A stretch of 64,000 bases of DNA from Gordonia amarae NBRC 15530 (lineage in GTDB: Bacteria; Actinomycetota; Actinomycetes; Mycobacteriales; Mycobacteriaceae). The position numbers were made by a program, and so were the translations under genes. Positions within the stretch are counted from its first letter, which is position 1. Every line of letters begins with the position of its first letter. The stretch is from positions 124,001-188,000 of the forward strand of contig NZ_BAED01000046.1 of the NCBI RefSeq assembly GCF_000241345.1, in the 5' to 3' direction. The notes beneath the pieces were generated by a model that was not told where the DNA came from, did not search any database, and saw nothing but the letters and a program-made list of their open reading frames with translations. Below, in pieces: positions 25,483 through 35,464 of the stretch.

Positions 25483-26597
25483 GGGCCCCGTGGCGCGGCC
25501 GGCCCGCCGGTGACCCTGAGAATCTCGCCGGTGACCCCGGAAACACCGAGTCGGGTGTGCGGTCCCTGCTGGGCATGACCACCCGCGCCGCGTGGGCAGT
25601 CCTCGTGCTGTTCCTGGTCTCCAAGACCGTCCAGGTGATCATGGTCTCCGGTGACGTCCATCCCCGGTGGCCGAGCATCGTGCTGCTGATCGTGCTGGCC
25701 CTGGGCGGCCTGGCGCTGCTGGCCGCGCCGGGTGACCCGCTACCGTGGCCGATCGCGGCGGCGATGGTGGTGACCGTCCCGGTGCTGCTGTATGTGGTGT
25801 TCACCACCACGCCGGCGCCGACGACCGCCCCGCAACAGACCTGGCCACTGGGGATGGTGGCGGCGACCTGCATCTACCTGAGCATCCGCGGCCGCACCGG
25901 CGCCGCGTGGGCGCTGATGATCGGGTGCACCGTGGCGTGCGTGGTGTGGACGGTCACCACCGATCAGGGGATCGGCGCGGCCGGCCGCCTCATGGCCACC
26001 ACGATCGCGGGCCTGGTGGCGGCCACCCTGTTCTCGCTGACCATCCGGCCGGCCGTCCGCAACATCTACGAACTGCGCAACCGCTCGGTCCAGTCGAACG
26101 CGGCGCAGGTGGCGGCCCTGGCCGTCCTCGAGGAGAACCGCGAGCAGATGCGGTACCTGGACGCCGAGGTGCGGCCCACCCTCAACCGGATCGCCCGGCC
26201 CGAACCGCTCACCGACACCGAACGTGAGCACTGCCGCAGGCTCGAGGAGTCGCTGCGCGACAGACTGCGGGCACCGGTCATCGCCGCCGACAAGGGTGCC
26301 TCGGGTGCCGCGGCCCGGGCCAGGGCACGCGGTGTCGAGGTGGTCATGGTGGACGCACACGGGCTCGACGACGCCCCCGCGCAGGTGCGGTCGTCGGTGC
26401 TCGCCGGGTGTGCCCGTGCGCTCGATTCGGCGGCGACGGGATCGGTGGTGGTGCGGGTCCTCCCGCCCGGGCGCGCGTTGCTGGCGACCGTCGTCATCGA
26501 CCCCGGAATCGCGGGCGCCGAACCGGTCCGGCTGGAGTTCGGCACCGACGGCGAGCCGGTCGGCCGAACGGACGATCTCGCGGGTGAACCGGCTTAA
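25479..26597 (+). CDS. Membrane partner protein of kinase module 2 (function unknown)
   Basis: 372 residues, paralogous to the product at 23156: 'SLLGMTTRAAWAVLVLFLVSKTVQVIM' corresponds to 'ELLGMNTRNAHLVAAFFLVALTAQLIV'. The conserved cytoplasmic end has 'NIYELRNRSVQSNAAQVAALAVL', 'YLDAEVRPTLNRIARPEPLTDTE' and 'ARGVEVVMVDAHGLDD'. Retention of these blocks in both copies while the rest diverged suggests a functional C-terminal domain. No known catalytic motif is visible. It is the last gene of the operon. Confidence 0.7.
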   Translation: MRAPWRGRPAGDPENLAGDPGNTESGVRSLLGMTTRAAWAVLVLFLVSKTVQVIMVSGDVHPRWPSIVLLIVLALGGLALLAAPGDPLPWPIAAAMVVTVPVLLYVVFTTTPAPTTAPQQTWPLGMVAATCIYLSIRGRTGAAWALMIGCTVACVVWTVTTDQGIGAAGRLMATTIAGLVAATLFSLTIRPAVRNIYELRNRSVQSNAAQVAALAVLEENREQMRYLDAEVRPTLNRIARPEPLTDTEREHCRRLEESLRDRLRAPVIAADKGASGAAARARARGVEVVMVDAHGLDDAPAQVRSSVLAGCARALDSAATGSVVVRVLPPGRALLATVVIDPGIAGAEPVRLEFGTDGEPVGRTDDLAGEPA

Positions 26598-26650
26598 CGA
26601 CTGCTGAAACCCGCCGCCGCCGAACGGCCGGGCTGACTACACTCGCCGGT

Positions 26651-26896
26651 ATGCACGATGGTGAAGAATGTTCCGGCTGCGGCCATTCGCGCCATGCGCA
26701 CGAGCATCACCGCGCGGGCCTGGACTGCTCGCAGTGCGGCTGCCCCGGATTCACGAGGCGGCGCTGGTGGCAGCGTAAGCGCCGCACCCGGCACATCGCC
26801 GCGCCGCTGCCGTTCGTGCGGCGGCTGCACACCGGTCCCGTGCATCCGCTGCCCCCGTCGCAGCGGCCCCCGGCACCGCGGCGTAAGTCGAGCTGA
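26651..26896 (+). CDS. Small zinc-ribbon-like protein
   Basis: 81 residues. 'CSGCGHSRHAHEHH' and 'DCSQCGCPGF' give two CxxC-type pairs with intervening histidines, a likely zinc site. The C-terminal half is basic and Pro-rich. No good ribosome binding site is visible before the ATG at 26651, but the Cys pattern is unlikely by chance. It is 53 bases after the kinase operon and converges with the ABC permease gene. The role is unknown. Confidence 0.6.
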   Translation: MHDGEECSGCGHSRHAHEHHRAGLDCSQCGCPGFTRRRWWQRKRRTRHIAAPLPFVRRLHTGPVHPLPPSQRPPAPRRKSS

Positions 26897-26923
26897 ACCG
26901 CCGGTTGTTCTCGGGCCGCCGGC

Positions 26924-29476
26924 TTATTCCTGCGCTATCGACTCACTGATGTTGAGCCGGGCGGCCCGCATCGCGGGGATCAGCGCACCGAGCAGACACA
27001 GCCCCACCGCGATCGTGACGAAGAGCAGCGTCGACGGCTGCGGCGAGTATTCGACGCCGACGGACGTGGTGGCCGACAGGATCTTGTCGGCCAGCCAGTG
27101 CAGCACACCGCCGACCAGGATGCCGGTCGCCGACCCGACGATCGCGACGGCCGCCGCCTCGGCGAGCACCATCCGGGAGATGAATCTGCGGGAGGCGCCC
27201 ATCGCGCGCAGCACCCCGAGTTCGCGGCGGCGTTCGATGACCGACAGCAGCAGGGTGTTGAGCAGGGCGATCGCGGCGGCACCGGACACGATCCACTGGA
27301 TCGCGACGGTGAACGCACCGGACTGCTCCACCAGTTGCTTCGACGATTCGAGAGCCTCGGCGCCGCTGTGCACGTCGACGGGTTCGCCGCCTGCCGACGG
27401 ATTCTCCTCGGCGATCCGCTCGATCGCCGCCCGCACCTGTGTGGCGTCGGCGCCGGGTGTCAGCGTCACCTGCAGGTAGGTGGCGCCGGGCCGGTCGAAC
27501 CAGTCGCGCAGCAGGTCCAGCGACATCGCGGCGGTGCCGGAGTCCATCGACACATAGTCGACGGTCGCGAGCACCGTGGTCTCGTGGTAGCCGGTGGGGG
27601 TGGCCAGCCGGACGGTGTCGCCGGCCTCGACGTCGAGGGTGCGGGCCAGCACCTTGGAGAACACCATGCCCTTGCCCGCCAGCATGGCTCGGCGGGCGTC
27701 GGCGGGCGATTTCTTCATGAACGGGGCGAGCGAGTCGGTGGTCAGCCCCTGCACGATGATCCGGGCCTCGCCGACGTTGACCGTGGCCCACTGGCCGTCG
27801 GCGACCCCGGCCACGCCCGGCACCTGCCGGATCTGCCCGGCGATGGCCGCCGACAACAGCGGGTCTGTGGGCAGTTGCCCGAGCGGCTGTGAGGCCACAT
27901 AGAAGTCGGGGTCGTCGAGCCCGTCGAGCGAATCAGACATCGAGGAGACCATGTTGGCCAGCGCCCCGGAGGTGCCCATGCCCACGGCGATGGCCACCGC
28001 GACGGTCATCAGCGTCGCCCAGGCGCGGCGCGGCGCGCGTTCGGTGTTGACGGCGGCGAGCCGGCCGGGACCGGAGAACCACCGCGCCGCCCGTACGACG
28101 AGCCACACCAGCGGACCGGTCAGCCCGAAGCACAGCAGCAGCACGCCGACGGCGTACACGGCGCCGGCCACGATCGCCGGCCGGCCCGGAATGTTGAGCG
28201 ACACGACGAACGACCCGACGATGACGACGAGCCCGGCGACTGTAGCCGCCCACCGGAGCACACCGCGGGTCGACGCCGATTCGGCCACCTCGCCCTGAGA
28301 CATCGCCTCGACGGGCGAGACCGTGAACACCGACCGGGCGGCCAGCATCGTCGCCGCGACGCACGCCACCACGCACGCCAGCACGGCGATAATCGGCGCG
28401 CTCACCGGCAGGTGGTACTGCGTCACCATGCCGCCGTGCGAGTCACCGGAACCGGCCGACACGGCAGCGCGGCCGCCGAGGATGCCGAGCGGAACACCGA
28501 TGAGTCCACCGGCCAGGCCGTACACGGCGGACTCGCCGAGCAGATCGGTCACGAGGTGGCCGCGTTTGGCGCCGAGCGCCCGCAGCATCGCCATCGCCTG
28601 CCGCCGCGAGGCCACGGCCATGTTCATCGTGTTGAACACCAGGAAGGCCGCGATCACCAGCGAGATCAGCGACACCAGGAGGGTGGCGTCGCGGGTCACC
28701 GAGGTGGCGGTCTCCATCTGCTTGGCCCGGAATCCGGGGTCGACGACCACGGCGCGGCCGTCGACGATGCGGTTGATCGCGGTGCGCAGGTCGGCCGTCG
28801 ACACCCCGTCGCGCGGCACGATGAGGATCGAGTCGAGTTTGCCTTCCTTTGCGGTGAGCCGTTGTGCCAGACCGAGATAGGCGAACACGAAGCCGCCGGC
28901 GTTGAGGCCGTCACCTCCGGCCACATCGAGCACGGTGACCCCGATCCCGTTGACGGTGGTCCGCTGACCCTTGGTCAGGCCGGTACCCGGGCCGGCGATC
29001 ACCCCGCCGGCCAGCTGCTCCTGACTGAATTCTTCTTGGCCATCGCTGCGGGACATGGCTTTTCGAAGATCACCGGACAGCGACGACACCCTGAAGTCCG
29101 AACCCAGCAGCGGCACAGACCTGTCCGCGTCACCCGGATCGGAACCAGTTGCACCAGTGGGGATCCGGGCGGTACCGCGCACCATCGGAACCACGGCCCT
29201 CGCGCCGGGCACCCCGGCCCGGATCTCGCCGGCGATCCCCGCGTCCAGACCGGCGTCGCCGATCGCGGTGACCTCCAGCTTCGCCGCCCCGCTGATCGCC
29301 GAATTGAACTGCCGCACAGACTCGGTCATCGATCCGTAGGTGCCGAGCACCGCGATCAGCAACGCCGAGGACACCACGACCACCGACAGCGAGGTGAGAA
29401 CCCGCAGCCGGTGGGTGCGCAGTTCACGCAGGTTGATCAGGCGGATCCGGGTGGCTGCCGCAAGCAGTGTGCTCAT
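26924..29476 (-). CDS. ABC transporter permease with two FtsX domains (MacB/LolC-like)
   Basis: 850 residues. One helix near the N-terminus ('RVLTSLSVVVVSSALLIAVLG'), an extracytoplasmic domain, three helices of the first FtsX block around residues 260-400, two helices near 420-470, then a second extracytoplasmic domain and a C-terminal FtsX block ('LLNTLLLSVIERRRELGVLRAMGASRRFI'). Such permeases couple ATP use to extraction or export of lipids or peptides rather than classic import. The ATG at 29476 follows the ATPase stop by 4 bases; the longer frame from 29536 overlaps it. Substrate unknown. Confidence 0.87.
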   Translation of the reverse strand: MSTLLAAATRIRLINLRELRTHRLRVLTSLSVVVVSSALLIAVLGTYGSMTESVRQFNSAISGAAKLEVTAIGDAGLDAGIAGEIRAGVPGARAVVPMVRGTARIPTGATGSDPGDADRSVPLLGSDFRVSSLSGDLRKAMSRSDGQEEFSQEQLAGGVIAGPGTGLTKGQRTTVNGIGVTVLDVAGGDGLNAGGFVFAYLGLAQRLTAKEGKLDSILIVPRDGVSTADLRTAINRIVDGRAVVVDPGFRAKQMETATSVTRDATLLVSLISLVIAAFLVFNTMNMAVASRRQAMAMLRALGAKRGHLVTDLLGESAVYGLAGGLIGVPLGILGGRAAVSAGSGDSHGGMVTQYHLPVSAPIIAVLACVVACVAATMLAARSVFTVSPVEAMSQGEVAESASTRGVLRWAATVAGLVVIVGSFVVSLNIPGRPAIVAGAVYAVGVLLLCFGLTGPLVWLVVRAARWFSGPGRLAAVNTERAPRRAWATLMTVAVAIAVGMGTSGALANMVSSMSDSLDGLDDPDFYVASQPLGQLPTDPLLSAAIAGQIRQVPGVAGVADGQWATVNVGEARIIVQGLTTDSLAPFMKKSPADARRAMLAGKGMVFSKVLARTLDVEAGDTVRLATPTGYHETTVLATVDYVSMDSGTAAMSLDLLRDWFDRPGATYLQVTLTPGADATQVRAAIERIAEENPSAGGEPVDVHSGAEALESSKQLVEQSGAFTVAIQWIVSGAAAIALLNTLLLSVIERRRELGVLRAMGASRRFISRMVLAEAAAVAIVGSATGILVGGVLHWLADKILSATTSVGVEYSPQPSTLLFVTIAVGLCLLGALIPAMRAARLNISESIAQE

Positions 29477-29480
29477 CGCC

Positions 29481-30191
<711 letters not shown>

Positions 30192-30226
30192 GCTGCGGAT
30201 CGTATCCCAGCGCCCTTAGGCAGACC

Positions 30227-31405
30227 TTAGCCGTGTGCGACCGCGGGTAGCTGCCAGCGGCCGGTGGCAAAGAACTCGTCGAGGACGGCCTGCGGGCCCG
30301 CCAGGTCCAGGCCCTGGGCCGCCACCCAGGCGTCGTCGAAGTAGGTGTGGGTGTACCGATCGCCGGGGTCGCACAACAGGGTGACGACGCTGCCGGCGCG
30401 GCGCTGCGCGACCATCTCGGCGACCAGGGCCAGGGCACCCCACATGTTGGTGCCCGTCGACCCGCCGACCAGCCGGCCCAGCCTGTCGGAGACGAGCCGG
30501 GCGGTGGCCACGGACGCGGCGTCGGGCACCCGGATCATCCGGTCGATGACCTGGGACACGAACGACGGTTCGACCCGCGGGCGGCCGATGCCCTCGATGC
30601 GCGATCCGGCATCGGAGGTCACCGAGCCGTCGCCCGCCTCGTAGGCGGGGGTGAACACCGAGTTCTCCGGGTCGACGACGCACAGCCAGGTGGGATGGCG
30701 GCGGTACCGCAGGTAGCGGCCCAGCGTCGCCGACGTGCCGCCGGTGCCGGCACCGACCACGATCCACGTCGGCACCGGATGCTGTTCGCATTCGAGCTGC
30801 GCGAAGATCGACTCGGCGATGTTGTTGTTGCCGCGCCAGTCGGTGGCGCGTTCGGCCATCGTGAACTGGTCGATGAAGTGCCCACCCAGTTCGTCGGCAA
30901 GCCGATGGGCCGCGTCGTACACCTGCCCGGGCCGGTCGACGAAGTGGCAGCGGCCACCCTCGCGTTCGATCAGCGCGGTCTTGGCGGGCGAGGTGCCCTT
31001 GGTCATCACCGCCACGAACGGCACCCCGATGAGCTTGGCGAAGTACGCCTCGCTGACGGCCGTCGACCCCGACGATGCCTCGATCACCGTGCTGTTCTCG
31101 GTGACCCAGCCGTTGCAGATGGCGTACAGGAACAGCGACCGCGCCAGCCGGTGCTTGAGCGAACCCGTGGGATGGGTGCTCTCGTCCTTCAGGTACAGCT
31201 CCACACCGGTCTCGGTGCCGTCCGTGCCGGCCCAGCGCGACCACGCGGGCAGTTCCACCCGCAGCAGGTGGGTGTCGGCGCTGCGCCGGGCGTCGGCCTC
31301 GATGAGGCGCACCGCGTTGCGCTGCCAGGACCTGTCGCCGCGATGGTCGATGTCCAGGGCCGACTCGGCCCAGCCCGCACTACCGGACGTTCGGTTGCTT
31401 GCCAC
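30227..31405 (-). CDS. PLP-dependent cysteine synthase-family enzyme (Cds1-like)
   Basis: 392 residues of fold-type II PLP enzymes. The PLP lysine is in '[14 protein letters not shown]', the Asn/Ser pocket in '[19 protein letters not shown]', and the phosphate-binding Gly-rich loop in '[17 protein letters not shown]'. The overall pattern is closest to the actinobacterial branch containing M. tuberculosis Rv3684 (Cds1, reported as an L-cysteine desulfhydrase), rather than to CysK. It could therefore release H2S from cysteine or form cysteine; the sequence alone does not decide. It lies 35 bases downstream of nothing coding on its strand except the DUF4229 gene, 5 bases upstream of which it starts. 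Confidence 0.82.
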   Translation of the reverse strand: MASNRTSGSAGWAESALDIDHRGDRSWQRNAVRLIEADARRSADTHLLRVELPAWSRWAGTDGTETGVELYLKDESTHPTGSLKHRLARSLFLYAICNGWVTENSTVIEASSGSTAVSEAYFAKLIGVPFVAVMTKGTSPAKTALIEREGGRCHFVDRPGQVYDAAHRLADELGGHFIDQFTMAERATDWRGNNNIAESIFAQLECEQHPVPTWIVVGAGTGGTSATLGRYLRYRRHPTWLCVVDPENSVFTPAYEAGDGSVTSDAGSRIEGIGRPRVEPSFVSQVIDRMIRVPDAASVATARLVSDRLGRLVGGSTGTNMWGALALVAEMVAQRRAGSVVTLLCDPGDRYTHTYFDDAWVAAQGLDLAGPQAVLDEFFATGRWQLPAVAHG

Positions 31406-31410
31406 GCGGT

Positions 31411-31788
31411 TTACTTACCACGCAAGCGCGCCTGCAGGTCGTCGTGCTTGCGGCGGCGTTCGGCGTCGACGGCCTCGATGTTCGCGTTGACGTCGGTGCG
31501 CAACCCCTTGAACAGGAACATGCCCAGCGGCAGCGCGATGAGCACACCGAATGCCAGCGCCGCGATGAACGGCACCTCCACATCGAACAGCCGCGGCACG
31601 AACATGATGACCACGGTGAACACCGCGACGAGTGCCAGCCTCGCGAGCGTGTAGAGGACCATCGCGCGGACCAGCGATCCCGTTCCCGAACCCCCCGTGC
31701 CCGAACCTGATGACGTCCCGGCAGCTCCACTGCCCTGATTCTGCTGCTGACCATCACTACGCACGCCGTTCAGGGTACGCCAGTCCAT
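31411..31788 (-). CDS. DUF4229 family membrane protein
   Basis: 125 residues. A disordered Gly/Ser/Gln-rich N-terminus of about 37 residues, two hydrophobic segments ('[21 protein letters not shown]' and '[20 protein letters not shown]') and a charged tail '[18 protein letters not shown]'. This fits the DUF4229 family, which is found beside cytochrome c maturation genes in actinobacteria. Function unknown. It is cotranscribed with the cysteine synthase-like gene (5-base gap). Confidence 0.75.
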   Translation of the reverse strand: MDWRTLNGVRSDGQQQNQGSGAAGTSSGSGTGGSGTGSLVRAMVLYTLARLALVAVFTVVIMFVPRLFDVEVPFIAALAFGVLIALPLGMFLFKGLRTDVNANIEAVDAERRRKHDDLQARLRGK

Positions 31789-31915
31789 TTTGCCGTTTCT
31801 TTACCATTAGCTGACTGTTCGAGTACCTGGGCGAATTGCGTGTATTCATGTAACGCACAGTTCGTGGACCGGACCCGAAGTCCCGGCGAACAGACTGCCA
31901 CCCCAAATAGTTTCG

Positions 31916-31938
31916 GTCCCGCCGGCACCGGCAGGACC
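31916..31938. promoter_or_regulatory. Hairpin in the bldC-like leader
   Basis: GGTCCCGCCGG at 31916-31926 can pair with CCGGCAGGACC at 31928-31938 with one mismatch near the middle and a very short loop. It lies 25 bases before the start codon, in the untranslated leader, where it could act in mRNA structure or as a dyad binding site. Confidence 0.3.
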
Positions 31939-31962
31939 GATGATTCAGTCGGGAGGACACCC

Positions 31963-32199
31963 GTGACCACACTCGAAACCGCCCCAGCAGAACAGGTACA
32001 CGAGGGCGACTTCATCACCCCCGGCGTAGCGGCGCAGCACAGCCTGACCCCGGGCCAGGTCGCCGCCATGTTCAACGTCAACCCCAAGACCGTTGCCCGC
32101 TGGGCCAGCTCCGGCGTACTCAGCTCCATCCGCACCCCCGGCGGCCACCGCCGCTTCCGCGAGGCCGACGTCGTCGCCCTGCTCAACCGGCGGAGTTGA
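31963..32199 (+). CDS. BldC/MerR-like small transcriptional regulator
   Basis: 78 residues with a winged helix: 'LTPGQVAAMFNVNPKTVARWASSGVLSSIRTPGGHRRFREADVVALLNR'. The 'TPGGHRRF' wing is diagnostic of the BldC family, small DNA-binding proteins that lack the effector domain of MerR. The M. tuberculosis counterpart is Rv0500A. The GTG at 31963 has GGGAGGA upstream. In Streptomyces, BldC controls the onset of development by cooperative binding to direct repeats; the role here is unknown. Confidence 0.88.
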   Translation: MTTLETAPAEQVHEGDFITPGVAAQHSLTPGQVAAMFNVNPKTVARWASSGVLSSIRTPGGHRRFREADVVALLNRRS

Positions 32200-32201
32200 T
32201 T

Positions 32202-32315
32202 GGAGTCGGGCCTCTCCACTGCGCTTACCGCCACTCTTCCCTCGTCGCACTCGGTCGCAGGCTCCCTCGCGCTCCTCAGTCCAGAGCGGCGACGCTCCGT
32301 TCCGAACCCGACTCC
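32202..32315. repeat. Dyad repeat element (arms GGAGTCGGG/CCCGACTCC)
   Basis: GGAGTCGGG at 32202-32210 pairs with CCCGACTCC at 32307-32315. The inner sequence, read on the minus strand, contains GGGAGCCTGCGACC next to a GACCGAGTG-like motif, as does the loop of the element at 42846-42951. It lies directly after the BldC-like gene. Confidence 0.55.
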
Positions 32316-32340
32316 GCGGCCAAGATTTCGTCGACGCCAG

Positions 32341-32383
32341 GTAGGGCCTGTTGCGAGGTGATGACACCCGCAACAGGCCCTAC
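32341..32383. terminator. Bidirectional terminator-like hairpin between convergent genes
   Basis: GTAGGGCCTGTTGC (32341-32354) pairs perfectly with 32370-32383; inside it GGTG and CACC close an ATGA loop. It separates the convergent BldC-like gene and the small membrane protein gene at 32417, so it can serve both strands. No long T-tract follows. Confidence 0.75.
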
Positions 32384-32416
32384 ATGGCGTCAGGCGAATC
32401 GTTGCTTCAGAACCCG

Positions 32417-32596
32417 CTAATCGTGCTTGCGGCGATCCAGGTCGCGGAGGAAGTCAGGGTCGTCGTCGGGGCCGACGGGATTACCGCCCCGGCCCGACTG
32501 ACCTCCGGAGCCCGGTGATCCGGCTGCGGGGCCGAAGGCGCGCCACAGCAGATACGCGATGGCGATGATGCCGATGAACGCGAATACGTATGTCAC
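32417..32596 (-). CDS. Small single-span membrane protein
   Basis: 59 residues, translated by hand. The N-terminus 'TYVFAFIGIIAIAYLLW' is one membrane span, followed by a Gly/Pro-rich linker and an acidic 'DDDPDFLRDLDRRKHD' tail that should face the cytoplasm. The GTG at 32596 has a strong GGGAGG in front. It lies downstream of ccsB on the same strand with a 120-base gap. I do not recognise a family; it may be an accessory of the cytochrome c maturation genes. Confidence 0.7.
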   Translation of the reverse strand: MTYVFAFIGIIAIAYLLWRAFGPAAGSPGSGGQSGRGGNPVGPDDDPDFLRDLDRRKHD

Positions 32597-32716
32597 AGCC
32601 GACCTCCCATGTCCTCCACAAGCGTACGCGCGATTCGGACACCGGCAGCATCACGCGGCAAGCGGCGACGGGCCGTCGACACCGCAATCACCATCTTGGA
32701 CGCCGACGTCCAGCTC

Positions 32717-33751
32717 TCACAATCCCGCGTAGCTGTGGAGGCCCGATACCACCAGGTTGATGATGAAGAGGTTGAACAGCAGCGCCACGAAGCCGGCGAC
32801 GTTGACCCAGGCGGCGGCGGTGTGTTTCCAGCCGACGGTGGCGCGGGCGTGCAGGTAGGCGGCGTAGATCACCCAGGCGATGAAGGAGACGGTCTCCTTG
32901 GGATCCCAGCCCCAGAAGCGGCCCCAGGCCGATTCGGCCCAGACCGCGCCGAGGATCACACCGAGGCCGAACAGTGGGAAACCGAACACCACGGATTTGT
33001 AGGCGAGCCGGTCGAGAACCTCGGCACTGGGGATGGCATCGATGATGCGGCGCAGCGCGGCCGCCTTACCGGTGCGCGGCTCGGCCGCCGCGTCGTCGGC
33101 GGCGCCCCAGCGCATCTTGATCAGGTACAGGATGCTGGCGACACCGGCGACGAGCAGGACGCCGGAGGCGATGGAGATCACCGAGACGTGGATGGCCAGC
33201 CAGTACGACTTGAGGGCGGGCACGACGGGCGCGGCCTGCGTGTAGAGCCATTTGCCCGCGATGAACATCAGCAGCGCGACCGGCAGCAGCACGAACGACA
33301 GCAGCGGCCGGTGTTCACGCTTGCGCAGCACGACGACGCCGGCGATGACGCAGGCGACGCAGGTGAGCGAGATGAACTCGTACATGTTGCCCCACGGGGC
33401 GCGGTCGGTGGCGACGCCGCGGGTCACGATGGACGCGAGGTGGGCGATGACGCCGACGATGACGACCGGGTAGGCCATCGCGGCGAGTTTCTCGCTGAAC
33501 GGCCGCTTCGGCGCGGCCTCCAGCTTGCCCGGCTTGGTCAGGTCGGGGACGCCACTGGAGGTGCCGCCGGCGACGGCGCCGACGAGTTGTCTGGCCTCGG
33601 CGGACTGGATGCGCCGGATGCGGGCGCTGCCCAGGGCCCAGAGGAACAGGAACATCGCCAGCACGTACACGGTGATGGCGGTGCCGAACAGCAGATCGGA
33701 GTAGCGAGCGAGCGTTTCGTCGATGTGGACGACGACCTCGTTGGAATCCAT
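32717..33751 (-). CDS. ccsB: Cytochrome c biogenesis protein CcsB/CcsA (heme handling)
   Basis: 344 residues with about eight membrane segments. The tryptophan-rich WWD-type motif 'WAESAWGRFWGWDPKETVSFIAW' and flanking histidines ('NMYEFISL', 'AIHVSVIS', 'GWKHTAAAW') identify the heme-handling subunit of System II cytochrome c synthase. With ResB it presents heme for attachment to apocytochrome c outside the membrane. The order ccsB-resB-ccdA-thioredoxin-phosphatase-hemL is as in M. tuberculosis Rv0529-Rv0524. The gap from resB is 39 bases. Confidence 0.92.
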   Translation of the reverse strand: MDSNEVVVHIDETLARYSDLLFGTAITVYVLAMFLFLWALGSARIRRIQSAEARQLVGAVAGGTSSGVPDLTKPGKLEAAPKRPFSEKLAAMAYPVVIVGVIAHLASIVTRGVATDRAPWGNMYEFISLTCVACVIAGVVVLRKREHRPLLSFVLLPVALLMFIAGKWLYTQAAPVVPALKSYWLAIHVSVISIASGVLLVAGVASILYLIKMRWGAADDAAAEPRTGKAAALRRIIDAIPSAEVLDRLAYKSVVFGFPLFGLGVILGAVWAESAWGRFWGWDPKETVSFIAWVIYAAYLHARATVGWKHTAAAWVNVAGFVALLFNLFIINLVVSGLHSYAGL

Positions 33752-33790
33752 CTGGTCTCCTCGTCAAGCTCAGGCAGGTCGAGCGCGGGG

Positions 33791-35464
33791 CTACAGGCCG
33801 CGGATGCGGCGGTTGTCGTCGGCGACGAGTGCCGCGGCCTGGTCGGTGAATCCTTCGCCCCAGCCGGCCTGGTCGGTACGGGCCAGCCCGGCAATCTCTA
33901 CTACAGTACGTCGTTTTCCGGGGTTGTCGACATCAGCCACCTCCACCAGCCTGGCCCACAGCCGCCTGCGGCGCACGAGCAGCGAGACGAGCAGCCCGGC
34001 GAGCATCGCGACGGCGCACACGAGTACCCAGTTCTGGGCGGGATCGTGCGACACCTGCACCGATACCCAGCGCTTGTAGCCGTCGAAGCCGATGACGGTG
34101 CCGTCGGCGAGGGTGTGCGACTGTCCCTGCTCCAGGTTGATGCGGGCCTCGCGCTTGAGCCGGCCCTGGTGCATGAGGTCGGAATCGAGCTGGTAGACGT
34201 TCTGCGGGCGGCCGGTGTCCAGGCCGGTGTCGCCTTTGTAGACGTCGATGGCGACGGCCGGCTTCTTCGGGGTCGGCGACGACGACTGCAACAGCTTGCC
34301 GTCGGTGCCGGTGAACTGGGCGGTGGGCGCGAAGATGCCCTGCAGGGCGATCTGGTTGTTGCGGCGTTCGTCCTCGTCGGGGTACAGGCCGGCCGGGGTG
34401 TCGAAGCGCGCCGCTCCCGACGACAGCATCGTCGCCATCTCCTCCGGGATGAACAGCACCGTCTGGGTGCGCTTCTGTCCGTTCGGGAAGGTCACCGAGA
34501 AGGTGGGCGCATAGCCGTTGCCGAGCACGTACACCCGGTCACCGGCGAGCCGCAGCGGGTCGTTGACCTTGATCGACTTGTGTTTCCAGCCGGTCGGCTC
34601 ACCGGCGGCGAGATCCTCGGTGTAGGAAACCTTCGCGTTGTACATCGACGGCTGCCCGTTGGGCAGGAAGGTGGCCGAGAAGTCGTCGACCTTGAAGCAG
34701 AACGGCGACAGGTCGGTGCCGTCGACGAGGCTGCCGGCCCGGAACGAGTCGTAGACGGCGGTGGAGGTGTTGCACAGGCCCTGCTCGCCGTCGGCGACGA
34801 GGCTGCGGGTGCCTTCGTAGCCGTACACCTTGCCCAGCGCGATGGCCACGAGGATGCCGAGCAGCGCGACGTGGAACACGAGGTTGCCGAACTCGCGCAG
34901 GTACCCCTTCTCGGCGGACACCTCGACGACCCTCGTCCCGTCCTTCAGGGTGCGTTCGGTGGTGATGCGACGCCAGCCACCGAGCCTGCCGGAGATCCGT
35001 TCGGCGATCTCGCCGGGCGCACCGTCGACGGTGAACGTCTCGTGCCGCGGCAGCCGCCCCAGGTTGCGCGGCACGGCGACCGGCTTGGCCCGCAGGCTCT
35101 TGACGTGCTCGATCATCCGCGGGGTGAGGCAGCCGACGAGCGAGACGAACAGCAGCACGTAGATGGCGGTGAACCAGACGGAACTGAACACGTCGAACAG
35201 TTGCAGCCGGTCCATCCACTCGCCCACGGTGCCGTGGTCATCGATGTACTGCAGTGTCTTCTGCTCGTTCAGCTCCCGCTGTGGCAGCAGCGCGCCCGGG
35301 ATGGCCGCGAGCGCCAGCAGGAACAACAGCACCAGCGCGGTGCGCATCGACGTCAGCGACCGCCACAGATTCCGCAACGGCCAGAGAACCCGGCGCAGCA
35401 GCCAATGCGGTGTCGGGGGTCTGCCGGCGGGCTTGGCCGGCGGGGTCAGGGTCGAGGTACTCAA
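33791..35464 (-). CDS. resB: Cytochrome c biogenesis protein ResB
   Basis: 557 residues. ResB-type layout: two helices near 32-100 ('MRTALVLLFLLALAAIPGALLPQRELNEQKT'), a third near 185 ('LVFHVALLGILVAIALGKVYG'), a large extracytoplasmic domain with 'GNGYAPTFSVTFPNGQ' and a final helix near 475-495. It forms the heme delivery complex with CcsB. The start is a TTG whose bases overlap the ccdA stop (TTGA); no ATG or GTG in the right place explains the N-terminus, and CGGAG stands 8 bases upstream. The open frame continues upstream inside ccdA but is not used. Confidence 0.9.
   Translation of the reverse strand: MSTSTLTPPAKPAGRPPTPHWLLRRVLWPLRNLWRSLTSMRTALVLLFLLALAAIPGALLPQRELNEQKTLQYIDDHGTVGEWMDRLQLFDVFSSVWFTAIYVLLFVSLVGCLTPRMIEHVKSLRAKPVAVPRNLGRLPRHETFTVDGAPGEIAERISGRLGGWRRITTERTLKDGTRVVEVSAEKGYLREFGNLVFHVALLGILVAIALGKVYGYEGTRSLVADGEQGLCNTSTAVYDSFRAGSLVDGTDLSPFCFKVDDFSATFLPNGQPSMYNAKVSYTEDLAAGEPTGWKHKSIKVNDPLRLAGDRVYVLGNGYAPTFSVTFPNGQKRTQTVLFIPEEMATMLSSGAARFDTPAGLYPDEDERRNNQIALQGIFAPTAQFTGTDGKLLQSSSPTPKKPAVAIDVYKGDTGLDTGRPQNVYQLDSDLMHQGRLKREARINLEQGQSHTLADGTVIGFDGYKRWVSVQVSHDPAQNWVLVCAVAMLAGLLVSLLVRRRRLWARLVEVADVDNPGKRRTVVEIAGLARTDQAGWGEGFTDQAAALVADDNRRIRGL

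Noticed and set aside
26658-27479. A plus-strand frame overlapping the small zinc-ribbon gene and the ABC permease gene
   Set aside because: It is mostly antisense to the FtsX C-terminal domain and has a different frame from the Cys-rich protein.
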